From contig JBEOJY010000036.1 in NCBI GenBank assembly GCA_040275305.1, positions 1 to 50,341 of the forward strand: 50,341 nucleotides of DNA, read 5' to 3'. This document shows positions 17,484 through 25,523 of the stretch, piece after piece. Made by a program: the position numbers and the translations under genes. The stretch comes from JBEOJY01 sp040275305. GTDB taxonomy: Bacteria > Pseudomonadota > Alphaproteobacteria > UBA9219. Below the pieces are notes generated by a model. The model was not told where the DNA came from and did no database searches. It was given only the letters and a program-made list of their open reading frames with translations. Position 1 is the stretch's first letter. Every line of letters starts with the position of its first letter.

Positions 17484-17642
17484 CGTATTTAAGCTCTTGA
17501 CAAATTTGGCAGAATTGGTGAATAAGTTAAATCTGGAAGGCTGTACGCTAAAGCGCAGCGTTCAACAAGCGAAAATTCGCCCTTGCGTAAGCCGTAAGCC
17601 TGAGACATATGTGTTTGCAGAAGTCAGACCTCAAGAATTGGG
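17484..17642 (+). other. Non-coding gap that may encode a small RNA
   Basis: A TTGACA at 17497-17502 begins a roughly 185-base tract that ends at the strong terminator 17643-17684, just before tRNA-His. The -10 element is not convincing. A 72-codon frame here (17497-17715) has no family likeness and reads through the terminator, so a transcript without a protein is the more likely reading. Confidence 0.3.
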
Positions 17643-17684
17643 AACGCCCAATCCGGCCCCACAGCCGATGATTTGGGCGTTTTT
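17643..17684 (+). terminator. Rho-independent terminator
   Basis: AACGCCCAA (17643-17651) pairs perfectly with TTGGGCGTT (17673-17681); an inner CGGC/GCCG pair extends the stem, and T residues follow at once. It points in the plus direction, although no plus-strand protein gene precedes it within 1.7 kb. Confidence 0.8.
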
Positions 17685-17725
17685 GCTTCGCGGCAGAGGC
17701 TTGAGGGAGGACTGATAAATACGAT

Positions 17726-17802
17726 GGTGGCTGTAGCTCAGCTGGTAGAGCCCTCGGTTGTGGTCCGAGTGGTCGTGGGTTCGAGCCCCATCAGCCACCC
17801 CA
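17726..17802 (+). tRNA. tRNA-His (anticodon GTG)
   Basis: GTGGCTG/CAGCCAC acceptor stem, D-arm AGCTCAGCTGGTAGAGC, anticodon stem CTCGG/CCGAG with loop TTGTGGT giving GTG, and T-arm GGTTCGAGCC. The extra 5' G (17726) faces discriminator C, the identity feature of tRNA-His. CCA is encoded. Confidence 0.97.
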
Positions 17803-17859
17803 TTCTTGATGACATAGCCATTACACAACCAAAAGGCCTATATTCTGGGTTCGATTTTT

Positions 17860-18192
17860 ATGTCCAACGCCAAACACCCGCCAAATGCTGATCGAGAAGA
17901 ATTCTGCATAGCCGTTTGGGTTGATTATGCGGCGCTGCAAGTCCCTGTAGATAGCGTTATAGGCGACCTGCCTGAGGCTGATAAAATCTCGATAACGCTT
18001 AAATGGGCGGAAATCGAAACGCTGGCAAAATTTGACGGCGTAGAAGCCTACCATGTCCTCAACAGCATCCCCAAAGACAGCTCACCAGCACTGCTAGCAA
18101 GAATAAATAATTATGGTATCTGCATAGACAATAGAAAAAAACCGCGAGGTGGCCCCTATCTACCCCGCCAATACCTTGCTGCCACAATATGA
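17860..18192 (+). CDS. Possible small hypothetical protein
   Basis: A 110-codon frame, unrecognised. It has no strong ribosome site and no neighbour in an operon. The composition (WVDYAALQVPVDSVIG, ITLKWAEIETLAKFDG) is plausible for a folded protein. An opposing frame overlaps it. Kept at low confidence as the only plausible gene between tRNA-His and the HigBA pair. Confidence 0.4.
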   Translation: MSNAKHPPNADREEFCIAVWVDYAALQVPVDSVIGDLPEADKISITLKWAEIETLAKFDGVEAYHVLNSIPKDSSPALLARINNYGICIDNRKKPRGGPYLPRQYLAATI

Positions 18193-18255
18193 TCCCGCTA
18201 TCCACGATCACGGCTACGATCACAGGCTAGTCGACTAAATCCGCCGCAATTGATA

Positions 18256-18440
18256 TAGTAGTCTGCTGAAAAACGTTTTTGGAGGCGCTGGTGCTTATAG
18301 AAAAAGAAAAATGTGATGCCCGCCTTCGCGGGCATGACGCTTGTTTTTATTGAGAAATTTTCCTCAGCTAGTGTTGTCACACCCGCGGGTGTCCCATGTG
18401 GTTTTTGCGCCTTCCTGATGAGTTTTTCAGCAGACTGCTA
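18256..18440. repeat. Composite element: about 19-bp terminal inverted repeats around a family A element
   Basis: TAGTAGTCTGCTGAAAAAC at 18256-18274 is the inverted copy, with one mismatch, of 18422-18440. Inside, a family A pair lies at about 18315-18340 and 18374-18398 (GATGCCCGCCTTCGCGGGC; CACACCCGCGGGTGTCCC). The architecture parallels the nested element downstream of leuC. No protein is encoded. Confidence 0.82.
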
Positions 18441-18546
18441 GTCTGATATCGTTGTTAAGCAAAGAGCGTTATGCTCAACTTTCTGCCGAATGGTAAGATC
18501 GGCATGCAAAAAACTAAAGATTCGCCAAACCTTAAAACAAAAACAG

Positions 18547-18855
18547 CTATGCGTTTACGCGCGCGCAATCTTCCTTCTGCGGCTCCAGACGGCTAACCGA
18601 TATGCGACCTTTTCGCGCTTGAGCAAGGTCGTATGACGCTTGCATCCTGAGCCAGAAGCCAGCATCGGAACCGCCCAAAGCAGCCTCCAGCCTCAAAGCC
18701 ATATCAGGCGTTACTGCGCAACGCCCTGATACGACGCGATGCAGTTGCTGACGCGTGACGCCAAGCGCCTTGGCTGCCTGCGCAACCGAATAGCCAAGAG
18801 CGTCAAGATCATCCTTGATGAGCGTTCCGGGATGGGCGGGGTTCTTCATCGGCAT
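18547..18855 (-). CDS. higA: HigA-family antitoxin
   Basis: A 102-aa helix-turn-helix antidote. NPAHPGTLIKDDLDALGYSV opens the family, VAQAAKALGVTRQQLHRVVS is the DNA-recognition helix-turn-helix, and LEAALGGSDAGFWLRMQASYDL is the typical end of the domain. It follows the toxin gene by 9 bases. It should neutralise HigB and repress the shared promoter. Confidence 0.94.
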   Translation of the reverse strand: MPMKNPAHPGTLIKDDLDALGYSVAQAAKALGVTRQQLHRVVSGRCAVTPDMALRLEAALGGSDAGFWLRMQASYDLAQARKGRISVSRLEPQKEDCARVNA

Positions 18856-18864
18856 GGTGTCCTC

Positions 18865-19143
18865 CTAATGATAATCAACCAGATCAACGTTGACGACATC
18901 CTCGCCCTCGAATGTGAAAACAATGCGCCAGTTAGCCCTTACAGTAACTGCCCATGCGCCTTTACGATCGCCTTTGAGTGAGTGTAGACGAAAGCTTGGC
19001 CTTTCAAGGTCGCGCGGTGATTGTGCCTGATCTATCGCGGATAGAAGCGTGCGAATGCGCTCAACATGCTCAGAGGGCAATAACCGCTTGTTGTCATCAA
19101 AATGAAATTTCTTCAAGCCTTTATGGCGAAAGCTTAAGATCAT
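18865..19143 (-). CDS. higB: HigB-family toxin (RelE superfamily)
   Basis: A 92-aa ribosome-dependent mRNA interferase of the HigB type. FRHKGLKKFHFDD, LHSLKGDRKGAWAVTVRANWRIVF and VDLVDYH are the family blocks, with the basic and aromatic residues that line the active site. Gene order toxin first, antitoxin second is the usual higBA order. Confidence 0.94.
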   Translation of the reverse strand: MILSFRHKGLKKFHFDDNKRLLPSEHVERIRTLLSAIDQAQSPRDLERPSFRLHSLKGDRKGAWAVTVRANWRIVFTFEGEDVVNVDLVDYH

Positions 19144-19168
19144 GATTATGTCCGAACGTCACCGCGTA

Positions 19169-19197
19169 TGTGTAGCACAACATGTTACAAAAGTCAA
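19169..19197 (-). promoter_or_regulatory. Promoter of the higBA operon
   Basis: On the minus strand TTGACT and TACACA are separated by 17 bases, giving a leader of about 20 bases before higB. The spacer and -10 include TGTAACATGTTGTGCTACA, an imperfect inverted repeat suitable as a HigA operator. Confidence 0.65.
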
Positions 19198-19282
19198 GCG
19201 CAAAAAAACCTGACTTGACCCGCCCCCAACATTGTCCGACACATATTGTGTCACGCCAATGCGCATCTCTTGACCCACTGCA

Positions 19283-20800
19283 ATGCCACATAGCATCCTC
19301 TACACTCCTGCATGGAACGCCCACGCCCTCCTGACCTGCGACGAAATGCGCCGCGCGGAGCAAGAAACTTATGCGCAAGGCGTCGAAAGCTACACCCTGA
19401 TGTGCCGCGCGGGCGAAGCCGTTGCGCAGCATATCCTTGATCGCTCCACGCCGCGCAAAACCATCGTTCTCTGCGGTCCCGGCAATAACGGCGGCGACGG
19501 CTATGTCTGTGCAGAAGCCCTGCGCGGCAAAGGCTGGGATATCACAGTGGCTATCCTCCAGCCCGCGACGCAAGCGCTTCCCCCCGACGCCGCGCGCGCG
19601 GCGCAAGCATGGCAAGGCCCGACAGTTGCCTGTGAGAGTCTGTCGTTCGACGACTATAAACTCGTCGTCGATGCTTTGTTTGGCGCTGGCCTTAAACGCC
19701 CGCTCGAAGGCCTCGCGCTCCGAACATTGGAAAAACTCGCGCAAGCCGCGACTCGCGTGGTCGCCGTCGATTTGCCAAGTGGCCTAGACGGCGACAGCGG
19801 AAAAATTCTTGGCCGTGCGCCGCAAGCCCAATCCACAGTGACGTTCTTCCGTAAAAAGCGCGGCCATCTACTGGAGCCGGGCGCGTCGTTGTGTGGCGAA
19901 ATCATCGTCGCGGATATCGGGATCGCGCCGCAAACTTTGGCGAAGCTTAATCCCCTGGCAGCGGAAAACGCGCCTGAACTATGGCACAACCAGTTCCCGT
20001 ATCCGACCGTTGCAGGACATAAATACACGCGCGGACATGCGCTTATCTACGGCAGCGCAGCAATGACGGGAGCTGCGCGACTCGCCGCCCGCGCGGCGCA
20101 GCGCATGGGGGCAGGGGTCGTGACCGTCGCAAGCCCCACAAGCGCCTTGCCGATCTACGCAGCCACGCTCGAAAGCGGCATCGTGCAACCAGTCGATGAA
20201 CTCCGCGCATGGCAGTGCCTATTTGCCGATTCGCGCCGCAACGTGATCTTGATTGGGCCAGGATTAGGCATTGGAGCGCTGCAGAGGGACATGGTTCTTG
20301 CCGCGCTCGAAAGTGGCAAAACCTGCGTGTTGGACGCCGATGCCCTGACAAACTTCGAAAACGAGCCGCAAACTCTGCTGCGTGCCCTGCATCCCGGTTG
20401 CGTCCTCACGCCGCACGAAGGCGAATTTGCGCGAATTTTTGAGACTCGTATCGACTCGCGCGAAGACAAAATGTCGCGTGCCACAAAGGCGGCTGATTTA
20501 GCCCACTGCTGCATACTCCTGAAAGGAGCCGACACCATGATCGCCGCGCCGGAAGGCCATGCCGTCGTTAACCATAACGCGCCTCCGTGGCTAGCGACCG
20601 CCGGAGCAGGCGACGTTCTGGCAGGCCTGATAACGGGCTTAACTGCGCAGAAAATGCCGATTTTCCAAGCATCTTGCGCGGCGGCATGGATTCATGGAGA
20701 CATCGCGGCCCGGTTTGGTTCCGGCCTGATCGCCGAGGATTTGGTAGATGGAATCCCCGCCGCGCTAAAAAGCTTGTCTGTGCAGTCCAGCATAGTATAA
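19283..20800 (+). CDS. nnr: Bifunctional NAD(P)H-hydrate epimerase / ADP-dependent NAD(P)H-hydrate dehydratase
   Basis: Repairs hydrated NAD(P)H. The 505-aa fusion has an N-terminal YjeF epimerase domain (to about residue 215) with CGPGNNGGDGYVCAEAL and VDLPSGLDGDSG. The C-terminal ribokinase-like dehydratase domain shows HALIYGSAAMTGAARLAA, IGPGLGIG, LTPHEGEFARIF, LLKGADTMIA and ATAGAGDVLAGLITGL. Length matches the bacterial fusion. It is divergent from higBA. Confidence 0.96.
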   Translation: MPHSILYTPAWNAHALLTCDEMRRAEQETYAQGVESYTLMCRAGEAVAQHILDRSTPRKTIVLCGPGNNGGDGYVCAEALRGKGWDITVAILQPATQALPPDAARAAQAWQGPTVACESLSFDDYKLVVDALFGAGLKRPLEGLALRTLEKLAQAATRVVAVDLPSGLDGDSGKILGRAPQAQSTVTFFRKKRGHLLEPGASLCGEIIVADIGIAPQTLAKLNPLAAENAPELWHNQFPYPTVAGHKYTRGHALIYGSAAMTGAARLAARAAQRMGAGVVTVASPTSALPIYAATLESGIVQPVDELRAWQCLFADSRRNVILIGPGLGIGALQRDMVLAALESGKTCVLDADALTNFENEPQTLLRALHPGCVLTPHEGEFARIFETRIDSREDKMSRATKAADLAHCCILLKGADTMIAAPEGHAVVNHNAPPWLATAGAGDVLAGLITGLTAQKMPIFQASCAAAWIHGDIAARFGSGLIAEDLVDGIPAALKSLSVQSSIV

Positions 20801-20834
20801 ACCGCTGATCCGGAAGTGGTGAGAGGTGGACAAA

Positions 20835-20920
20835 GCGGGCGTGGCGGAACTGGTAGACGCGCTGGATTTAGGTTCCAGTGATCAAAAGTCGTGGGGGTTC
20901 AAGTCCCTCCGCCCGCACCA
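20835..20920 (+). tRNA. tRNA-Leu (anticodon TAG)
   Basis: GCGGGCG/CGCCCGC acceptor stem, D-arm GGCGGAACTGGTAGACGC, anticodon stem CTGGA/TCCAG with loop TTTAGGT giving TAG, a long variable arm (class II), T-arm GGTTCAAGTCC and encoded CCA. Confidence 0.97.
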
Positions 20921-21018
20921 TACCACCGAAATTTGGTGGCAATGCCATGGCGCATTGTCAAAGATTGCAGATCATTTTTTCGCAACCAACATCTGGCGAT
21001 AAGCAAAAGGAATATAGC

Positions 21019-22350
21019 ATGTTTACGGTGACAGAAGGCGATAAGCAGGGACTCAAGCGCGAATTCACCATCAAGGAAACAAGCGCGGCCATAGAGGGAC
21101 TCGTTCTCGAAAAGATCAAAGAAATGAACGAAAAGGCCAACATTTCTGGATTCAGGCCAGGCAAGGCTCCTCTCGTGATCGCGCAGCAGCGATTTGGGGC
21201 GACGGCGCGCTCCGAAGCCATGCAGCAATTTGTGGACGATGCCGTAAAGCTGGTCCTGAGCGAGCGCAACATGCGCCCTGCCATGCAGCCAAAAATCCAG
21301 ATGATTAGCGCCGAGCAGGGTAAGGATATCGAATTCAAACTTTCGTTGGAAATTCTCCCTGACGTTGCCATCAAGGATTTTACGTCAATCGCGCTAGACC
21401 GCTTCACCGCCGACGTCGAAGACAAGGACGTTGAGGAAGCCGTTATGCGCATCGCCAAATCCTTGCTGAAAGCCACGCCGGTAACCGATGGCCGCGCGGC
21501 GAGCAAAGGCGATACGGTCATCATCAATTTCGATGGCACAGTCGATGGCATTGCGAAGCCGGGCATGAAGGGTGAAAACCACCCGCTGGAGCTAGGTTCC
21601 GGCAGCTTTATTGATACATTCGAAGATCAACTGGTCGGATCAAATGTTGGCGACAAGAAGAACGTCAAGGTAACCTTCCCGGACCAATATCACGCGCAGG
21701 ATCTTGCCGGGAAAGATGCGGTCTTCGCCGTCGAGGTCAAGGAAGTGCGCGAGCCACGTAAGATCGAGCTGAACGATGCGGCCGCAAAAGAAATGGGTTT
21801 CCCGTCGCTCGACAAGCTGCGCGAGCGCGTGAAGGGTGATCTGGCCAAGCACTATGCATCCGTCACCCGTTCCATCGTCAAAAAGCAACTGATGGACAAA
21901 CTCGCGGAAATGTATCGCTTCGAAGTTCCAGAAAGCATGATGGCGCGTGAATTTGGCACCATTTGGAACCAGATACAGGTCATGAAGGAGCGCCAAGAAC
22001 TACCGCCGGAAGATGCCGCCAAGAGCGATGACGAACTGAAGAAAGAATACAGCGATATTGCGCATCGCCGCATTCGTCTTGGCCTCGTGCTGGCCGAAAT
22101 CGCGCGCGCCAACAAGATCGACGTACACGAAAAGGAACTGCGTAACGCGCTCGTCGCCGAAGTGCAACGCTACCCAGGCCGCGAAAAGGAAGTCTTTGAT
22201 TACTATACGCAAAACGAAGGCGCGATTGAACAGCTACGTGCGCCAATTCTGGAAGAAAAAGTCGTTGATTACATCCTCAAGCAAATCAAGGTAACCGAGA
22301 AGAAGGCCTCCTCCGAAGAACTGCTGAAGATGCCAGAAGAAATGGCCTGA
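21019..22350 (+). CDS. tig: Trigger factor, ribosome-associated chaperone / peptidyl-prolyl isomerase
   Basis: Binds the ribosome exit tunnel and folds nascent chains. The frame opens inside tRNA-Leu, but ATG 21019 (AAAAGG ribosome site 9 bases upstream) gives 443 aa, the usual length. The N-terminal ribosome-binding loop is GFRPGKAPLVIAQQRFG; the FKBP-like domain starts at GDTVIINFDGTVDG; the C-terminal chaperone arms follow with KKQLMDKLAEMYRFEVPESM. It stands alone, ahead of a terminator, with clpP-clpX 1.1 kb downstream as in many bacteria. Confidence 0.96.
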   Translation: MFTVTEGDKQGLKREFTIKETSAAIEGLVLEKIKEMNEKANISGFRPGKAPLVIAQQRFGATARSEAMQQFVDDAVKLVLSERNMRPAMQPKIQMISAEQGKDIEFKLSLEILPDVAIKDFTSIALDRFTADVEDKDVEEAVMRIAKSLLKATPVTDGRAASKGDTVIINFDGTVDGIAKPGMKGENHPLELGSGSFIDTFEDQLVGSNVGDKKNVKVTFPDQYHAQDLAGKDAVFAVEVKEVREPRKIELNDAAAKEMGFPSLDKLRERVKGDLAKHYASVTRSIVKKQLMDKLAEMYRFEVPESMMAREFGTIWNQIQVMKERQELPPEDAAKSDDELKKEYSDIAHRRIRLGLVLAEIARANKIDVHEKELRNALVAEVQRYPGREKEVFDYYTQNEGAIEQLRAPILEEKVVDYILKQIKVTEKKASSEELLKMPEEMA

Positions 22351-22370
22351 ATTCAAAAGCCTTCCAGCTA

Positions 22371-22406
22371 AAAGCCTGCGGTTAGCCATAGCTGCAGGCT
22401 TTTTTT
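22371..22406 (+). terminator. Rho-independent terminator of tig
   Basis: AAAGCCTGC pairs with GCAGGCTTT, followed by seven T. It lies 20 bases after the tig stop. Confidence 0.93.
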
Positions 22407-22410
22407 ATGT

Positions 22411-22615
22411 TATATACCTCTCGCACCTGAAGAGTTGGGAACGATTCCGAGGCAAGCGCAGCGTAAAGCCCCTCTCCCTCCTTGGGAGGGAGAGGGGTTT
22501 GGGGTGAGGGTGGAGTTTGGATTCACGCGATAGACTCGCCCCCTCACGGGGGCGAGGGAGTCGCGCCTGTCTTGTGGCAATGACTCACCAACTCTTGAAG
22601 AGTTAGAAGTATACT
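22411..22615. repeat. Family B palindromic element, inverted copy
   Basis: Read on the minus strand it contains GGCGCGACTCCCTCGCCCCC, CCACCCTCACCCCAAACCCC and GGGGCTTTACGC, in the same order as the copy at 47640-47872. Its ends (CCTGAAGAGTTGGGA; TCCAACTCTT-like inverse near 22588) form an inverted pair. No gene is present. Confidence 0.87.
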
Positions 22616-22623
22616 CTGTACGA

Positions 22624-22832
22624 TTGAAAACCCGAAAAAGCAAAAAGGGCTGTCATTCCGCACGAAGCTTCCGCACGAAGCTTCCGACCGAAGGTCGGAA
22701 AGCGGAGCTGCGGAATCCGATTTGTTGATAACCTCATGAAAAACATCGGATTCCGCATAAATTTTCTTATCAGCTTGCTTGCAAGCCGAACAGAAAATTT
22801 TGCGGAATGACGGTCCTTTTTTCGGGTTTTCG
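22624..22832. repeat. Family C palindromic element (TCATTCCGCA type)
   Basis: Outer inverted ends AAAACCCGAAAAA and TTTTTTCGGGTTTT, then GGCTGTCATTCCGCA matched by TGCGGAATGACGGTCC. It contains a local duplication CGCACGAAGCTTC and an inner hairpin CCGACC/GGTCGG. A second copy is at 47868-48035. It may serve as a terminator for the following minus-strand gene. Confidence 0.85.
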
Positions 22833-22852
22833 AGGAAACGGAGTATAGTCGC

Positions 22853-23305
22853 TTACCTGTGCTGGTGGTCGCGCCACAACTGCTCCATTTTGAGAATCGT
22901 GAATGAAGTCGACCAGCCGATCATCATCAAACCGACAAGCGTCTCCGTCGCGCTGACGCTCGCAAGCGCGCCTTGCGGGTGCCAAAGCGGATCTCCGACA
23001 GATGTATACCGAACCGTGGAAAAAGTCAGATAGCTGTTGAGACTCCCGTCGAACCCGCCGACTATCGTCCCGAAACTGCCGAAATCGTTCATGGCCATAT
23101 AGGCGAAGGCGAAAAGCCAAATTTCTGCGATATGGCCAAGCAGTAACATCCCGATAACAATCGCAGTAATGATTCGATGTTTGCGGAATCGCCTTTGCGC
23201 CCATGGCATAACGCGATCTGAAACCAAGAGCATTGTTTCGTAATGCAGAAAAACCGTCGCCGCGATTAACATCACGCCTATTATCCAACCCGTCAGCGCC
23301 ATTTT
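22853..23305 (-). CDS. Small ion-channel-domain membrane protein (K+ channel-like)
   Basis: A 150-aa protein when started at ATG 23305, which has GGGAG 8 bases upstream; the frame is open 22 codons further. Three hydrophobic segments (about residues 3-25, 45-70 and 118-138) surround a pore-like loop: YLTFSTVRYTSVGD resembles the pore helix and filter of two-helix potassium channels, with SVGD in place of the canonical GYGD. Such proteins in Proteobacteria are annotated as ion-channel (Ion_trans_2) proteins. Selectivity cannot be read, since the filter is non-canonical. Confidence 0.8.
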   Translation of the reverse strand, partial: KMALTGWIIGVMLIAATVFLHYETMLLVSDRVMPWAQRRFRKHRIITAIVIGMLLLGHIAEIWLFAFAYMAMNDFGSFGTIVGGFDGSLNSYLTFSTVRYTSVGDPLWHPQGALASVSATETLVGLMMIGWSTSFTILKMEQLWRDHQHR

Positions 23306-23459
23306 GTACGCTCCCAAACACCCGCCGATACCGCATGTGATCACGCGCCGTCTATCCGCTTGCGGATGCAATCATAACACGGGTTATACACTCTTGCACT
23401 CTGCCGATAATCCGCTAACCTAACTAAGCAATGACCACCCCCGCAAGGAGTTTCACGCG

Positions 23460-24116
23460 ATGTCGATACATACCCCAGAGCGCAGCCCGGTCGAAAAACT
23501 CAGCGCCCTCGTCCCCATCGTCATCGAGCAAACCGCGCGCGGTGAGCGCTCATTCGATATCTATTCTCGTTTACTCAAGGAACGAATCATCTTCCTCGTC
23601 GGGCAAGTTGAAGACCATATCTCAAGCCTCGTTTGCGCCCAGCTGCTGTTCCTCGAATCGGAAAATCCTGGCAAAGAAATCTCATTCTATATTAACTCGC
23701 CGGGAGGCGTTGTGACCTCTGGCCTCGCGATATACGACACTATGCAGTATATCAAAGCCCCGGTTTCGACGGTTTGCATTGGTCAAGCCGCCTCTATGGG
23801 CTCGCTGCTGCTGTGCGCGGGCGCAAAGGGCAAGCGTTATTCATTGCCAAACAGCCGAATCATGATTCATCAGCCCTCAGGCGGCGCCCAAGGGCAGGCG
23901 ACCGATATCGAAATTCAGGCGCGAGAAATTCTAAAGTTGCGTCAGAGGCTTAATGAGATTTACGTCAAGCATACAGGACAAGTCGTCGACAAAATTGCCA
24001 ATGCTGTTGAACGCGACAATTTCATGTCGCCGGAAGAAGCGAAAGCCTTTGGCCTAATTGACGAAGTGGTTGTAAAACGCCCCGGAGGCGCAGAATCAGA
24101 GAAGAAAGCAGCCTAA
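23460..24116 (+). CDS. clpP: ATP-dependent Clp protease proteolytic subunit
   Basis: Serine protease forming the double-heptamer barrel that ClpX/ClpA feed. The 218-aa product has the triad Ser112 (GQAASMGS), His137 (MIHQPSGG) and Asp186 (ERDNF). AAGGAG precedes the start by about 11 bases. clpX follows 132 bases downstream in the same direction. Confidence 0.97.
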   Translation: MSIHTPERSPVEKLSALVPIVIEQTARGERSFDIYSRLLKERIIFLVGQVEDHISSLVCAQLLFLESENPGKEISFYINSPGGVVTSGLAIYDTMQYIKAPVSTVCIGQAASMGSLLLCAGAKGKRYSLPNSRIMIHQPSGGAQGQATDIEIQAREILKLRQRLNEIYVKHTGQVVDKIANAVERDNFMSPEEAKAFGLIDEVVVKRPGGAESEKKAA

Positions 24117-24248
24117 AGAAGCCTTTGCGCCGCGCACTGACAGCCGGATGCTAGAAAATGTGGCCCGCAAGGACCGATTAAGAATCCGGTAACCTGCGGA
24201 GCCTAGACTTCCAAAAGGGACAACCTTCATGCGAGTGGTAGTGACAAG

Positions 24249-25523
24249 ATGACTAAATCTAGCGCAAGCGATTCAAAAAATACGCTCTACTGCTCTTTTT
24301 GCGGCAAAAGCCAGCACGAAGTGCGCAAGCTCATCGCGGGCCCAACCGTGTTTATCTGCGATGAATGCGTCGAGCTGTGCATGGACATCATTCGCGAAGA
24401 AAGCAAGACAACGCTAGTCAAGAGCAAAGATGGCGTGCCGCCGCCGAAGGATATTATGGCGGTTCTTGATGACTACGTCATCGGGCAGGAACATGCCAAG
24501 CGCGTGCTTTCGGTCGCCGTGCATAACCACTACAAACGTTTGGCGCATGGAGCGCGCAACTCAGATGTGGAGTTGGCGAAATCGAATATTTTGCTGGTTG
24601 GCCCAACGGGCTGCGGCAAAACGCTGCTCGCGCAGACCTTGGCGCGAATCATTGACGTGCCATTCACAATGTCCGATGCGACAACGCTTACCGAAGCGGG
24701 GTATGTTGGCGAAGACGTTGAAAATATTATCTTGAAACTTCTGCAAAACGCCGATTACAACGTTGAACGTGCGCAGCGCGGCATCGTTTACATAGACGAA
24801 ATCGACAAGATTAGCCGAAAGTCAGACAACCCGTCGATCACGCGCGACGTGTCGGGCGAGGGCGTGCAACAAGCCTTGCTGAAGATCATGGAAGGCACCA
24901 TAGCTTCCGTACCCCCTCAGGGCGGTCGTAAACATCCGCAGCAGGAATTTCTGCAGGTTGACACGACCAACATCCTATTCATTTGTGGCGGCGCGTTCGC
25001 GGGCCTCGAAAAAATCATCTCGGCGCGAGGACGCGGCAGCTCAATCGGTTTTGGAGCGGACGTGCGCGGGCCAGATGATCGCCGTACGGGAGAAATCCTG
25101 CGCGAGTGCGAGCCGGAAGATTTGCTGAAATTCGGCTTAATTCCGGAGTTCGTAGGCCGCTTGCCTGTGGTCGCGACGTTGTCCGATCTCGACGAATCGG
25201 CGCTGATCGACATCCTGACTCGGCCGAAGAATGCGCTGGTTAAGCAGTTCCAGCGCCTCTTCGAAATGGAAGATATCCAGCTCGACGTGACCGAAGATGC
25301 GCTAAAAGCCATTGCCAACAAGGCTATTGCGCGTAAAACCGGCGCGCGCGGCCTGCGCTCCATTATGGAGAACGTGCTGCTCGATTCGATGTACGAGCTC
25401 CCCGGCTCGACCGATGTCGAAAAGGTCGTCATCAATGGCGATGTCGTTGACGGCAAGGCAAAGCCACTTTACGTCCACGGTGAGCCCAAAGAATCCAAAG
25501 CGCCGATGGCCGCGAAAGCATAG
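24249..25523 (+). CDS. clpX: ClpX, ATP-dependent unfoldase subunit of ClpXP
   Basis: Hexameric AAA+ unfoldase. The 424-aa protein has an N-terminal zinc-binding domain with Cys15, Cys18, Cys37 and Cys40; Walker A GPTGCGKT (about 118-125), Walker B IVYIDEIDKI, the RKSDNPSITRDVSGEGVQQ pore-2 region, and C-terminal GARGLRSIMENVLLD sensor 2. lon and hupB, common downstream genes, are not present; a 790-base gap leads straight to the ribosomal superoperon. Confidence 0.98.
   Translation: MTKSSASDSKNTLYCSFCGKSQHEVRKLIAGPTVFICDECVELCMDIIREESKTTLVKSKDGVPPPKDIMAVLDDYVIGQEHAKRVLSVAVHNHYKRLAHGARNSDVELAKSNILLVGPTGCGKTLLAQTLARIIDVPFTMSDATTLTEAGYVGEDVENIILKLLQNADYNVERAQRGIVYIDEIDKISRKSDNPSITRDVSGEGVQQALLKIMEGTIASVPPQGGRKHPQQEFLQVDTTNILFICGGAFAGLEKIISARGRGSSIGFGADVRGPDDRRTGEILRECEPEDLLKFGLIPEFVGRLPVVATLSDLDESALIDILTRPKNALVKQFQRLFEMEDIQLDVTEDALKAIANKAIARKTGARGLRSIMENVLLDSMYELPGSTDVEKVVINGDVVDGKAKPLYVHGEPKESKAPMAAKA

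Noticed and set aside
17497..17715. 72-codon frame between glnA and tRNA-His
   Set aside because: Reads through a strong terminator hairpin and has no likeness; a small RNA is the better hypothesis.
18547..19143. Prophage or integrative element around the higBA pair
   Set aside because: No integrase, phage gene or attachment-site duplication of tRNA-His or tRNA-Leu was found nearby.
20878..21018. Upstream extension of tig into tRNA-Leu
   Set aside because: The extra 47 codons come from tRNA and leader sequence; ATG 21019 with its ribosome site gives the normal trigger factor start.
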